This document shows, one piece after another, positions 33,666 to 42,413 of a DNA stretch of 64,000 bases. Numbering within the stretch: the first letter of the stretch is position 1; each line of letters starts with the position of its first letter. Source of the stretch: an uncultured Collinsella sp. GTDB taxonomy: Bacteria > Actinomycetota > Coriobacteriia > Coriobacteriales > Coriobacteriaceae. A program made the translations under genes and the position numbers. A model generated the notes under the pieces. The model was not told the DNA's origin and made no database searches. It saw only the letters and a list, made by a program, of their open reading frames with translations. The stretch is taken from contig UQAU01000006.1 of assembly GCA_900539035.1 (NCBI GenBank), forward strand, positions 11,905-75,904. Reading direction: 5' to 3'.

Positions 33666-33752
33666 GGTTGTAATTACGCTATAACGATGAGTTGTACCCG
33701 GGTGCGCTATCGTCCGCCGCTTTTGGGCGTGATGAGCGACACGGGTATTTTT
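33653..33752 (+). promoter_or_regulatory. Attenuator of the leucine operon (antiterminator and terminator)
   Basis: GATAGCGC (33653-33660), at the end of the leader peptide frame, is complementary to GCGCTATC (33704-33711), forming an antiterminator. The same downstream segment is part of the terminator arm 33695-33708, which pairs with 33735-33747 and is followed by five T (33748-33752). An inner helix CGCC/GGCG stabilises the terminator. Ribosome stalling at the CTA codons would favour the antiterminator. Confidence 0.82.
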
Positions 33753-33816
33753 CTATCTTGGGGCACTCCATCTCTCCTGAAAGCCATCTGTAACTCAGGC
33801 CTATCAGGAGGAAATC

Positions 33817-35352
33817 ATGAGTCGCAAAATTGCAATCTTTGACACCACCCTGCGCGACGGAGAGCAGTCTCCCGGCGCCAGCATGAATACCGAGGAAAAG
33901 CTCATCATCGCTCGTCAGCTGGTGCGCATGAACGTCGATGTTATCGAGGCGGGCTTTCCCATTTCGAGCCCCGGTGATTTTCGCTCCGTACAGGAGATCG
34001 GTAAGATCGCGGGCGACCGTTGCACGGTATGCGGCCTTACCCGCGCTGTCGACAGGGACATTGAAGTGGCCGCAGAAGCCCTTAAAACGGCCCGGAGGCC
34101 CCGTATTCATACCGGTCTGGGTGTGAGTCCCAGCCATCTGCGTGACAAGCTTCATATGACCGAGGGCGAGGCTATTGAGCGCGCCATTCACGCGGTAAAG
34201 CATGCTCGTAAGTTTGTCGACGATGTCGAGTTTTATGCCGAGGATGCGGGCCGCTCTGATCAGGAGTTCCTTGTTCGCATAATCGAGGCCGCGGTTAAGG
34301 CCGGCGCCACGGTGGTGAACATCCCGGACACCACGGGTTACAACATGCCTTGGGATTTTGGTGCGCGCATTCGCGATCTGCGCGAGCGCGTGGCCGGCAT
34401 CGAGGACGTTACGATCTCGGTCCACACCCATAACGACCTTGGCATGGCCACAGCTCTTGCGCTCGAGGCCGTCCGTAACGGCGCGACGCAGATCGAGTGC
34501 ACCATCAACGGCCTGGGCGAGCGCGCGGGTAACACAGCGCTCGAGGAAGTCGTTATGGCCATGAAGATGCACGAGCAGGATCTGGACGCCCACACCGACA
34601 TCGTGACGACCGAGCTCACGCGCGCCTCTAAGCTCGTTAGCTCCATTACCGGCATTAACGTGCAGCCCAACAAATCCATCGTGGGCGCCAACGCCTTTGC
34701 CCACAGCTCGGGCATCCATCAGGACGGCGTGCTCAAGGCGCGTGATACCTACGAGATTATCGACCCCAAAGAAGTGGGAGCCGCCGGTTCCGAGATTATC
34801 CTTTCGGCGCGCTCGGGTCACGCGGCACTGCGCCATCGCCTCGCCGAGCTGGGCTACACGTTTGCAGATGAGGAGTTCGAGGCCATCTACCAGCGTTTTT
34901 TGGAGATTGCCGACCAAAAGAAGGAAGTCTTCGACGAGGATTTGGAGTCGATGATCCAGGAGCGTCAGCGCGAGGTCAAAGCCATCTACACGCTCGATGC
35001 GCTTCAGGTTTCTTGCGGCGACCCGCTCATTCCTACGGCTACGGCAACCATTACCGACGAGGACGGCGAGACCCATGTGGTGTGCTCGACGGGCACCGGC
35101 CCGGTCGACGCGGCGTACAAAGCGGTCGACAAGGCAATTTCTGCCCATGGCGAGCTGACGGAGTTCAGCGTTAAGGCCATTACGCGTGGCATCGACGCCA
35201 TCGGTGAGGTGACGGTGCGCATCACCGCCGAGGACGGCAAAATCTACACCGGCCGCGGCGCGGATACCGATATTATCGTGAGCTCGGCCAAGGCTTTCAT
35301 CAACGCTATTAACCGCATGATCCAGACCAACCGTTCCAAAGCGGGCAACTAG
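33817..35352 (+). CDS. leuA: 2-isopropylmalate synthase
   Basis: A 511-residue enzyme condensing 2-oxoisovalerate with acetyl-CoA, the first step of leucine synthesis. The TIM-barrel domain has FDTTLRDGEQSPGASM, the metal-ligand HTHNDLGMAT, and NGLGERAGNTALEE. HSSGIHQDGVLK follows, then the C-terminal regulatory (leucine-binding) domain with alpha-isopropylmalate synthase fold from about residue 390. CAGGAGGAAATC gives the start. It is controlled by the upstream attenuator. Confidence 0.97.
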   Translation: MSRKIAIFDTTLRDGEQSPGASMNTEEKLIIARQLVRMNVDVIEAGFPISSPGDFRSVQEIGKIAGDRCTVCGLTRAVDRDIEVAAEALKTARRPRIHTGLGVSPSHLRDKLHMTEGEAIERAIHAVKHARKFVDDVEFYAEDAGRSDQEFLVRIIEAAVKAGATVVNIPDTTGYNMPWDFGARIRDLRERVAGIEDVTISVHTHNDLGMATALALEAVRNGATQIECTINGLGERAGNTALEEVVMAMKMHEQDLDAHTDIVTTELTRASKLVSSITGINVQPNKSIVGANAFAHSSGIHQDGVLKARDTYEIIDPKEVGAAGSEIILSARSGHAALRHRLAELGYTFADEEFEAIYQRFLEIADQKKEVFDEDLESMIQERQREVKAIYTLDALQVSCGDPLIPTATATITDEDGETHVVCSTGTGPVDAAYKAVDKAISAHGELTEFSVKAITRGIDAIGEVTVRITAEDGKIYTGRGADTDIIVSSAKAFINAINRMIQTNRSKAGN

Positions 35353-35394
35353 TAACGACTAGCCGGGCATGCGCCCGCACGAGAGGGGAATCAC

Positions 35395-36660
35395 ATGGCA
35401 CGTCCCATGACCGTAGCAGAGAAAATTTTGGCGGTACACGCCGGCTTGGACGAGGTTAAACCGGGCCAGCTGGTCGAGTGCGACCTGGACATCGTGCTCG
35501 CCAACGACATTACCGCGCCTATCGCGATCGATGTCTTTCGCGAGCTGGGTGCGACTGAGGTATTCGATCGCGGCCGCATTTGCCTGGTGCCCGACCACTA
35601 TGCGCCCAACAAGGACATCAAGAGCGCCGAGCAGACCAAGAAGATGCGCGATTTTGCGCATGAGCAGCATGTGACGCACTATTACGAGCAAGGCTGCGCG
35701 GGCATTGAGCATGCTCTGCTGCCCGAGCGCGGCGTCGTGGTGCCGGGCGACCTGATTATCGGTGCCGACTCGCATACCTGCACGTATGGCGCCTTGGGTG
35801 CGTTTTCAACCGGTGTGGGCTCAACGGATGCTGGCGTGGGTATCGCCACGGGGCGCGCATGGTTTAAGGTGCCGCCGACAATTCGCTTTGAGATCAATGG
35901 CGAGCTCACTGATGGTGCCACGGCCAAGGACATCATCTTGCACATCATCGGTATGATCGGTGTGGACGGGGCTCTCTACCAGGCTATGGAGTTCGCTGGC
36001 AGCACCATCGAGAGCCTGTCGATGGAGGGTCGCATGACCATCTCGAACATGGCGATCGAAGCGGGCGGCAAGGCTGGCATTATCGAGGTCGATGATGTTG
36101 CGCGCGCCTGGCTCAAGGGCCGCTGCGAACGCGATTACGTTGAGTACCACGCCGATCCGAATGCCGAGTATGCGCAAGTCATCAAGATCGATGCGGCCGA
36201 CATTCAGCCGTGCGTGTCGTGGCCGCATCTGCCGAGCAACACCCATCCGGTCAGCGAGAGCCGCCACATCACGATCGACCAGGCAGTGATCGGCTCGTGC
36301 ACCAACGGCCGTATCGAGGATATGCGTGCTGCGGCCGAAGTCATGCGTGGGCATAAGGTTGCCGACGGGGTGCGCTGCATCGTGATTCCAGCGACCCAGG
36401 CGGTCTTTCGCCAGTGCATACAAGAGGGCCTGACCGATGCCTTCCTGGATGCCAACTGTGTGTTCTCCACACCCACGTGCGGTCCGTGCCTGGGTGGCTA
36501 CATGGGCATTCTGGCGGCGGGGGAGCGTTGCATCTCCACGACCAATCGCAACTTCGTCGGCCGTATGGGCGACCCCACGTCCGAGGTCTATCTGGCCTCG
36601 CCGGCTGTGGCGGCGGCTTCTGCCGTGGCGGGGCACATATGCTTGCCGTCTGACCTGTAA
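35395..36660 (+). CDS. leuC: 3-isopropylmalate dehydratase, large subunit
   Basis: A 421-residue aconitase-family subunit binding the [4Fe-4S] cluster that isomerises 2- to 3-isopropylmalate. Cluster Cys residues are in IGSCTNGRIEDM and in TPTCGPCLGGYMG. GADSHTCTYGALGAF is also conserved. The length fits the shorter HacA/LeuC2 type that pairs with a 170-residue small subunit, as here. Start follows GAGAGGGG. Confidence 0.95.
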   Translation: MARPMTVAEKILAVHAGLDEVKPGQLVECDLDIVLANDITAPIAIDVFRELGATEVFDRGRICLVPDHYAPNKDIKSAEQTKKMRDFAHEQHVTHYYEQGCAGIEHALLPERGVVVPGDLIIGADSHTCTYGALGAFSTGVGSTDAGVGIATGRAWFKVPPTIRFEINGELTDGATAKDIILHIIGMIGVDGALYQAMEFAGSTIESLSMEGRMTISNMAIEAGGKAGIIEVDDVARAWLKGRCERDYVEYHADPNAEYAQVIKIDAADIQPCVSWPHLPSNTHPVSESRHITIDQAVIGSCTNGRIEDMRAAAEVMRGHKVADGVRCIVIPATQAVFRQCIQEGLTDAFLDANCVFSTPTCGPCLGGYMGILAAGERCISTTNRNFVGRMGDPTSEVYLASPAVAAASAVAGHICLPSDL

Positions 36661-36733
36661 GAGCTGTGGGGGTCTTGGGTGTTTTATCCGGCGCTTCGAA
36701 CAGTCCTGGCCCTCATTTTGTTCGCCGAAGGCG

Positions 36734-36758
36734 AACGCTAACTTTCCATTAGCTTTTT
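36734..36758 (+). terminator. Weak terminator-like hairpin after leuC
   Basis: GCTAA/TTAGC (with a 7-nt loop) is followed by six T. A TTCGCC/GGCGAA hairpin lies immediately before it. Confidence 0.5.
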
Positions 36759-36778
36759 TGTAGTCGAAACGAGGACGA

Positions 36779-36884
36779 GGGATTTGATATTTGCTTGCGT
36801 CGAGTTCCGCACGAGCCGGAGAGCACTTAATGTGCTCTCCGTGCGAGCAGGACTGTCCGAGTAAGCAAGTAAATATCAAATCCC
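36779..36884. repeat. Long inverted repeat between leuC and leuD
   Basis: Twenty-base arms (36779-36798 and 36865-36884) match with one mismatch. Inside, CGCACG and GGAGAGCAC pair with GTGCTCTCC and CGTGCG around a ttaat loop. It ends 30 nt before leuD. It splits the operon, whose other junctions are tight. Confidence 0.8.
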
Positions 36885-36913
36885 CCGCATTTCATGTTTG
36901 AACGGAGAATGAT

Positions 36914-37426
36914 ATGAACTTTGAGGGCAAGGTATTTAAGTATGGTCGTGACGTAGATACGGATGTCATCATTCCTGCTCGGTATCTGAATTCGTCGGAT
37001 CATGCGCATTTGGCGGCGCATGCTATGGAGGATATTGATCCGATGTTTGCCTCCACCGTGAAGCCCGGTGACATCATTGTCGCCGAGGAGAACTTTGGTT
37101 GTGGCTCTTCGCGTGAGCATGCTCCGGTTGCCATTAAGGCCGCGGGTGTGTCGTGCGTCATTGCCAAGAGCTTTGCTCGTATCTTCTATCGCAATGCCAT
37201 TAACGTGGGCCTGCCCATTATGGAGTGCCCTGAGGTGGTCGATGCGATCCACGCCGGCGATACCGTGAAGGTCGATACCGAGGCCGGCGTCATTACCAAC
37301 GAGCGTACCGGTGAGACCTTTACGGCTGAGCCGTTCCCACCGTTTATTGCCGAGATTATCGAGGCTGGTGGCCTGGTCGCACGTACGCGTGCCAAGATTG
37401 CCGCGGCAAAGGCTCAGGAGGCGTAG
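36914..37426 (+). CDS. leuD: 3-isopropylmalate dehydratase, small subunit
   Basis: A 170-residue swivelling-domain subunit of isopropylmalate isomerase. It shows VFKYGRDVDTDVIIPARYLN, the substrate-specificity loop, and NFGCGSSREHAPVAIKAAG. The length is that of the LeuD2 type paired with a 420-residue LeuC. Ribosome site AACGGAGAATG. Confidence 0.95.
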   Translation: MNFEGKVFKYGRDVDTDVIIPARYLNSSDHAHLAAHAMEDIDPMFASTVKPGDIIVAEENFGCGSSREHAPVAIKAAGVSCVIAKSFARIFYRNAINVGLPIMECPEVVDAIHAGDTVKVDTEAGVITNERTGETFTAEPFPPFIAEIIEAGGLVARTRAKIAAAKAQEA

Positions 37427-37432
37427 AGGAAA

Positions 37433-38605
37433 ATGACGGTGAAACTGGATAACCCGTTTGCAAACGGACCGAGTAGCGAGAGCTGGAGCTGCAACGTGAA
37501 AAAAACCTATAAGATTTGCTGCCTGCCGGGCGACGGTATTGGGCCCGAGGTCATTGCCGAGGGCAAGAAGGTGCTGGCTGCGGTGGGCAAGCGCGCCGGC
37601 GTAGAGTTTGCCTTTGAGGATCACCTGATCGGCGGCGCGGCGATCGATGCGTGCGGCAACCCGCTGCCCGATGAAACGCTTGCGGCGGCAAAGGCGTCAG
37701 ATGCCGTGCTGTTGGCATCCGTCGGTGGTCCCAAGTGGGATTCGACCGATCCGGCGGCCCCACGCCCCGAACAGGGCCTGCTGCGCATCCGCAAGGAGCT
37801 CGGCCTCTATACCAACCTTCGCCCCGTCAAGATCTACGATGCGCTGGCCGATGCGTCGACGCTTCGTCCCGAGGTCATCAGGGGTGTGGACATGGTGCTC
37901 GTTCGCGAGCTTACCGGCGGCATTTACTTTGGTAAGCATGAGCGCTTCTACGACGAGGACGGCGCGGGTACAGATGGCGCTGCCGGCCAGCGTGCAATCG
38001 ACATTATGGAGTACCGCGAGTTCGAGGTGGAGCGCATCGCCCGTCAGGCGTTCGAGGTGGCTCGCAAGCGCCGCGGCAAGGTGACAAGCGTGGATAAACG
38101 CAACGTACTTGAGACGAGCCGCATGTGGCGCGAGGTCGTGCATCGCGTGCATGACGAGGGGTACTCAGATGTAGAGCTTGAGGACCTGCTCGTCGACAAC
38201 GCCGCCATGCAGCTCATTAACCGACCGGCTGACTTTGACGTCGTAGTTACGGAGAACATGTTCGGCGACATCCTCTCCGACGAGGCGGCGCAGATTACTG
38301 GATCGCTCGGCATGCTTGCCTCGGCTTCGCTGGGCGATGGCGTGTCGCTGTTCGAGCCGAGCGCCGGTAGCGCGCCCGATATCGCGGGACTCGGTATTGC
38401 CAATCCGCTAGCGCAGATCCTGTCGGCGGCAATGCTGCTCACGTACGCACTCGACATGGGTGAGCAGGCCGCTTGGATCGAGACCGCCGTGGCGCGTGTG
38501 CTCGACGAAGGTTGGCGAACCCGAGACATTGCCGACGCTAACACCCCGGCCGACAAAATCCTCGGCACCGCTCAGACGGGCGATAAGGTCATCGCTGCCC
38601 TGTAA
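37433..38605 (+). CDS. leuB: 3-isopropylmalate dehydrogenase
   Basis: A 390-residue NAD-dependent decarboxylating dehydrogenase finishing the leucine-specific branch. It has CLPGDGIGPEVIAEG, RELTGGIYFG, the SVDKRNVLETSRMWREV-like segment, and NMFGDILSDEAAQITGSLGM. The ATG at 37433 (ribosome site AGAGGA) gives about 21 residues before the conserved core; a GTG at 37496 with GGAG upstream is an equally possible start. The TAA stop merges with a family G hairpin. Confidence 0.95.
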   Translation: MTVKLDNPFANGPSSESWSCNVKKTYKICCLPGDGIGPEVIAEGKKVLAAVGKRAGVEFAFEDHLIGGAAIDACGNPLPDETLAAAKASDAVLLASVGGPKWDSTDPAAPRPEQGLLRIRKELGLYTNLRPVKIYDALADASTLRPEVIRGVDMVLVRELTGGIYFGKHERFYDEDGAGTDGAAGQRAIDIMEYREFEVERIARQAFEVARKRRGKVTSVDKRNVLETSRMWREVVHRVHDEGYSDVELEDLLVDNAAMQLINRPADFDVVVTENMFGDILSDEAAQITGSLGMLASASLGDGVSLFEPSAGSAPDIAGLGIANPLAQILSAAMLLTYALDMGEQAAWIETAVARVLDEGWRTRDIADANTPADKILGTAQTGDKVIAAL

Positions 38606-38640
38606 CCACCACAAAGGGGGCAGGTACCTTTGTGGTGGTT
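38604..38640. repeat. ggggacagg hairpin (family G, copy 3)
   Basis: AACCACCACAAAGG and CCTTTGTGGTGGTT arms enclose gggcaggta. The first two bases are the last two of the leuB TAA stop. It could serve as the operon's 3' end. Confidence 0.9.
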
Positions 38641-38677
38641 TGGGCACTTTGGCGTCAATGTTATGGCATCGCAGCGA

Positions 38678-38777
38678 GCCGGTTCCAAGTGCCCCAGGTC
38701 GCCCCGAAAGAGGAGCGACGCGTACTTTGGTACGCGAGCGACGGTCTGAGGGGCGAGATGGGGTGCTTGGGGCCGGC
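38678..38777. repeat. About 100-nt nested palindrome (family N, copy 4)
   Basis: Outer arms GCCGG/CCGGC, then GCCCCA/TGGGG and TCGCCCC/GGGGCGA, enclose CGCGTACTTTGGTACGCG. The segment 38701-38739 is the reverse complement of the core of copy 2. It lies between convergent leuB and the metallophosphoesterase gene. Confidence 0.9.
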
Positions 38778-38800
38778 GCAGCGTCAAGCCTTAAAGGTGG

Positions 38801-39511
38801 TTACCAGGGTGTTCTGGCTGTTGAGGACTCGATGGCATCGTGGCGTTTGAGCTCGCGGCGCATGGTTTGCGAATTGAGCCAGGCTGCCTGCCAGCCACGG
38901 ATGGGGTAGCGTGTCTCGTCCAGTTCAAATTGCGTATAGCCGCAGGCGTTGATGATCGTCGTCCCGCACGCGTGTTGCCGCTCGCGCTGAAAATCGGGAC
39001 CGTAGCTCTGATGCACATGCCCGTGCACCATGTAGTCGGGGCTCCAGGACTCAAGCGCTGTGTTAAAGCATTCGAATCCCCGATGTGGCAGATCGTCCAG
39101 ATCGCCCATGCCGGCGGCGGGCGCATGGGTCAGCAGGATGTCGCAGCCGCCGACCATCTTCACTTTGCGTGACAGCTTGCGCACGCGCTTGGACATCTCG
39201 CGTTCGGTGTACATGTTGGCGCCGTCGCGATAACGCATGGACCCGCCAAGGCCCGCAATGCGAATCCCTCGGTACGTGTATACGCTGTCTTCTACGCAGA
39301 TACATCCGCCCGGTGCATGACGTGCGTAGCGGTCATCGTGATTGCCGCGCACGTAGATGAGCGGTTTGTTGATGACCGTGACCAAAAACTCAAGATAGTC
39401 CGGGTCCAGATCGCCGGCGGACAAAATCAGGTCGACTCCCTCAAAGCGTTCCTTGCGAAAGCACTCCCAAAGGCATCGTTCTTCGGTATCGGCTATGGCA
39501 AGGATTTTCAT
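38801..39511 (-). CDS. Metallophosphoesterase family protein
   Basis: A 236-residue calcineurin-like phosphoesterase. Metal motifs: ADTEE (motif I as D-x-E), SAGDLDP, RGNHDD, a central THAPAAG, and VHGHVHQSYG. Motif I has Glu where most families have His, which I believe is normal for this Firmicutes-type subfamily. Substrate unknown. Its start overlaps the end of the BMP-domain gene by 4 nt, so the two are translationally coupled and probably act together. Confidence 0.85.
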   Translation of the reverse strand: MKILAIADTEERCLWECFRKERFEGVDLILSAGDLDPDYLEFLVTVINKPLIYVRGNHDDRYARHAPGGCICVEDSVYTYRGIRIAGLGGSMRYRDGANMYTEREMSKRVRKLSRKVKMVGGCDILLTHAPAAGMGDLDDLPHRGFECFNTALESWSPDYMVHGHVHQSYGPDFQRERQHACGTTIINACGYTQFELDETRYPIRGWQAAWLNSQTMRRELKRHDAIESSTARTPW

Positions 39512-41424
39512 AGGGCAGGGACTTTCGGCTCATCGTCGAGCTGCGGAATGGTGCCTACCACGTTGTCCGCCAGCCAATTCATCTCGACAATCTGCGTGCT
39601 CGGCAGCGGAGGGAAGCCTTCGATCTGTACCACGCCGTTCTGGCTGTGGAGCTCGCCGCCAAAGGGGTTGATGGATCCCTCAACAATGCCGTTGCGGAGC
39701 AACTGCACGAGTTTGCGCGTCTGGTAGGGTAGGCCCGGAGCGTAACGGATGTCGATAACGCCGGAGCTCATGCCATACCAGTAGTTGACGGCGCGCACTT
39801 GGTTGTCGTCGCTGGTCTCGTCCCACGTGCCGTGCAGCAGGCTGCGAACGATGAGCTCGTAGTAACGGCCCCAGTTCCATACCGGCATGGCGATGCCGGA
39901 AACCTTGCCATCGACCAGGCGGTGGAGTCCGTAGGCCGTAGGGTCTTCGAGCGACTTTGACATGTCAGCGCCGGTCATGACGCTCACGCCTTCGCGGCAC
40001 ATGGCCTCGGCAAGACCGCCGGCGGGCACATCGCCCCAGGTGAGGATAATTTGCGCGCGGGGGTCGAGCAGCGAGGCACCGATGGCAAAGGCATTGATCT
40101 CGCTGAGCGCGCCGGATGCGAAGACCGACGCGTGGTAGCCGATGCGATGGTTGTCCGCCATGCTGGCGGCAAGGGCGCCCAGGAGGAACTTGGCCTCGTA
40201 CATCTTGCCAAAGTACGAACGGACGCTTTGGTGGGGAAGGCCGATAGAGCAGTTAAGGAACCGAACCTGGGGATACTCAACGGCAGCTCTGAGCGTGTAT
40301 TCCATCAGGCGGTGCGAGGTCGAGAAGATGACGTTGTCTCCATGTTTGACAGCCGTTTCCACGGCGGCGTAGAACACGTCCGGATCGTGACAGTCCTCGA
40401 ACGCCTCGGTGCGCACGATACCGTCAAAGTGCTCATCGAGATACTGACGCCCTTGGTCGTGCAGACTGTCCCAGCTCGACGTCGCACAGGGGAACTCATG
40501 GATAAAGGCGATGCGCAGGGGGTTGGCCGCCGAATAGACGGTCTTGCCCATAAAGAAGTTGAGCACGCCGGAGGTGGACTTGGCGGGCGTCTCCTCCTCG
40601 TCGATGCTCGGTGCTTCGACAAGATCGACCTTGTCCTCGTCATTTTTGCCGGCAATGACCAGCTCGCGCCAAATCTTGCACAGGCGGTTTACGACGATAT
40701 CCGTCGGCGTATCCAGCAGGCGGTCCTGGTTGTACACATTGAGGTAGACGAGCATGGCATCGGCAGGCGTAATGTCCAGGTGGTCGCCGCCTGCGCGAAG
40801 GTAGGCGCGCTTAAAGAGCAGGAAGGTGTGGCGCAGGTAGTCGACCTTTTTCTGCGGCCATTTTTCGATAAGGTTCTGACCGAGCATCTTGGCGAGCGTT
40901 TCGTAGCTTCCCTCACGCGAGAACTCGATCTCGTATAGGGGGCAGACGCGCCAAAACGCGCAGAACTCACCGTACAGGCGGCTTTCGACGGAATCCCATG
41001 TGCCGGGGTAGAGACGGGTGACCTTGGCCGAAACCGTCGGGGCGTCTAGGAATTTGAGGACACTGACGCGTTTGTTGCCTTCCTGGACATAGAACCGATG
41101 CATGAACTCGGTGACGATGATGGGGTCGCGATAGCCCTCGGTCACCTGGATGTCGTAGAGGTTGGACCACTTGCGGGCGAACTCGGTGGTAAACGGAAGC
41201 AGAGGCATAAAGTTACACGAAAAGGCGGACTGACGGCCTTTGGTGACCGTGCCGATGACCATTTCGAGCGGAATATCCCTTAGGCCGACATTCTCTCGCT
41301 GACCTAAGGGGAGCTGAGCAACCAAACTGTCGAGGTCCGTAAGGTATGGATGCTCGCTTTGGCTGATGGCGCGACGGCGTCCCTGCTCGCCGCGCTTGCG
41401 TGCTTGACGATAGGCCTCTTCCAT
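39508..41424 (-). CDS. Cytosolic ParB-like / BMP (PnrA-like) domain protein
   Basis: A 638-residue protein without a signal peptide. Residues 1 to about 290 include a ParB/sulfiredoxin-like segment (IIVTEFMHRFYVQEGNKRVSVLKFL) and helical stretches. From about 300 to 600 is a Bmp/PnrA-type periplasmic-binding fold (LRIAFIHEFPCATSSWDSLHDQG; KMYEAKFLLGALAASM; IILTWGDVPAGG) normally found in secreted nucleoside-binding lipoproteins. Lack of export suggests an intracellular sensor of nucleoside-like ligands; this is inference. TAAGGGAG precedes the ATG. Confidence 0.7.
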   Translation of the reverse strand: MEEAYRQARKRGEQGRRRAISQSEHPYLTDLDSLVAQLPLGQRENVGLRDIPLEMVIGTVTKGRQSAFSCNFMPLLPFTTEFARKWSNLYDIQVTEGYRDPIIVTEFMHRFYVQEGNKRVSVLKFLDAPTVSAKVTRLYPGTWDSVESRLYGEFCAFWRVCPLYEIEFSREGSYETLAKMLGQNLIEKWPQKKVDYLRHTFLLFKRAYLRAGGDHLDITPADAMLVYLNVYNQDRLLDTPTDIVVNRLCKIWRELVIAGKNDEDKVDLVEAPSIDEEETPAKSTSGVLNFFMGKTVYSAANPLRIAFIHEFPCATSSWDSLHDQGRQYLDEHFDGIVRTEAFEDCHDPDVFYAAVETAVKHGDNVIFSTSHRLMEYTLRAAVEYPQVRFLNCSIGLPHQSVRSYFGKMYEAKFLLGALAASMADNHRIGYHASVFASGALSEINAFAIGASLLDPRAQIILTWGDVPAGGLAEAMCREGVSVMTGADMSKSLEDPTAYGLHRLVDGKVSGIAMPVWNWGRYYELIVRSLLHGTWDETSDDNQVRAVNYWYGMSSGVIDIRYAPGLPYQTRKLVQLLRNGIVEGSINPFGGELHSQNGVVQIEGFPPLPSTQIVEMNWLADNVVGTIPQLDDEPKVPAL

Positions 41425-41480
41425 GGTGTCTACTCCCTTAGTCGTTTAAACAACGATATGAACCATGGTACCACGAATGA

Positions 41481-41519
41481 AAACCACTACAAAGATGCCT
41501 GTCCCCTTTGCGGTGGTTT
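41481..41519. repeat. ggggacagg hairpin (family G, copy 4, reverse orientation)
   Basis: AAACCACTACAAAG and CTTTGCGGTGGTTT arms enclose the reverse-complement core atgcctgtcccc. On the minus strand the hairpin begins within the TAA stop of the mscS gene. Confidence 0.85.
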
Positions 41520-42285
41520 AGGCGATGATGGGGGCGATGGCGCGGATGCAGGCGTCGGCTGCCGTGAAAGTAGTGCTGTCGTCGCTGACGATAAAGATGA
41601 TCTTTCCTTTGATGCCAAAGTCGCCGATTTCGCTAAAGAGTACGTAGGGCTCCTTGTCAAAGCCCGAGATGGGCGAGACGGCCGTTTTGGTTGCGCTCGT
41701 GAGCTCGTCTGCCAGCGCGTCAAGGGAAGCCCACTTAGACGTGTCCTTTACGGCAACGGGCACGGCCACGCGCCCAAAGGGCATCAAATGCACGAGCGTG
41801 TTCTTGGAGATGTTTGAGTTGGGCACAATGATGGTCTGTCCACAGGCATCCTCAATCGTTGTATGGCGCCAAGTGATGTCTTGGACCACGCCGGATACGC
41901 CGCCGACCTCGATATTGTCGCCGGGTTTGATGATGCCCATAAAGGTCACTTGCATGCCGCCGATAAGGTTTGACAGCGTGTCCTGAAAGCCGAGCGAGAT
42001 AGCGATGCCGCCGACGCCAAGAGCGGCGACGAGCGCGTTTGCGTTAATGCCAAAGCAGTTGTCGAGGATAAAGCTGCCGCCAATCATCCAGATGACGGCG
42101 CGCGCGATGTTGATGAAGATACTCGATGCCGGAAGCGGGTTATCGTCTCGGTTAAGCAGATGGTTCAGGGTCTTGGATACGACCTTGGCGGCGACGGCGG
42201 TGCCTATCGCCAAGATGACGGCCCAGATGATGTTGTGGACCCACCGTTGCTCAAAGAAATGAAGAATCGGCTCAAACAATTCCAT
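41518..42285 (-). CDS. Small-conductance mechanosensitive channel, MscS family
   Basis: A 255-residue membrane channel that vents solutes during osmotic downshock. It has two N-terminal helices, then the pore-lining ANALVAALGVGGIAISLGFQDTLSNLIGG (quoted in parts: LGVGGIAISLGFQD), and the cytosolic beta domain with KPGDNIEVGGVSGVVQDITWRHT and the NSNISKN motif. It is a short MscS without extra N-terminal helices. GGAGG lies about 11 nt upstream. The stop codon is provided by the start of a family G hairpin. Confidence 0.93.
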   Translation of the reverse strand: MELFEPILHFFEQRWVHNIIWAVILAIGTAVAAKVVSKTLNHLLNRDDNPLPASSIFINIARAVIWMIGGSFILDNCFGINANALVAALGVGGIAISLGFQDTLSNLIGGMQVTFMGIIKPGDNIEVGGVSGVVQDITWRHTTIEDACGQTIIVPNSNISKNTLVHLMPFGRVAVPVAVKDTSKWASLDALADELTSATKTAVSPISGFDKEPYVLFSEIGDFGIKGKIIFIVSDDSTTFTAADACIRAIAPIIA

Positions 42286-42333
42286 GTAGGGAAAACCTCC
42301 TCATGATCGTCCAACCATGATACCCACCAAGAA

Positions 42334-42358
42334 GCCCGTCCGATCACATCGGACGGGC
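42334..42358 (-). terminator. Hairpin downstream of the 5'-nucleotidase gene
   Basis: A perfect 11-bp stem GCCCGTCCGAT/ATCGGACGGGC with a 3-nt loop; on the minus strand it is followed by ttctt. Confidence 0.8.
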
Positions 42359-42413
42359 GTCTGTGCTCGATATTAGGTTAGCGCGGCGGGGCTGCAAGGC
42401 CCGGCGGTGTAGC

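Noticed and set aside
40051..40938. 295-codon plus-strand frame within the BMP-domain gene
   Set aside because: Complement of a well supported minus-strand gene with ribosome site and operon overlap; no recognisable protein features.
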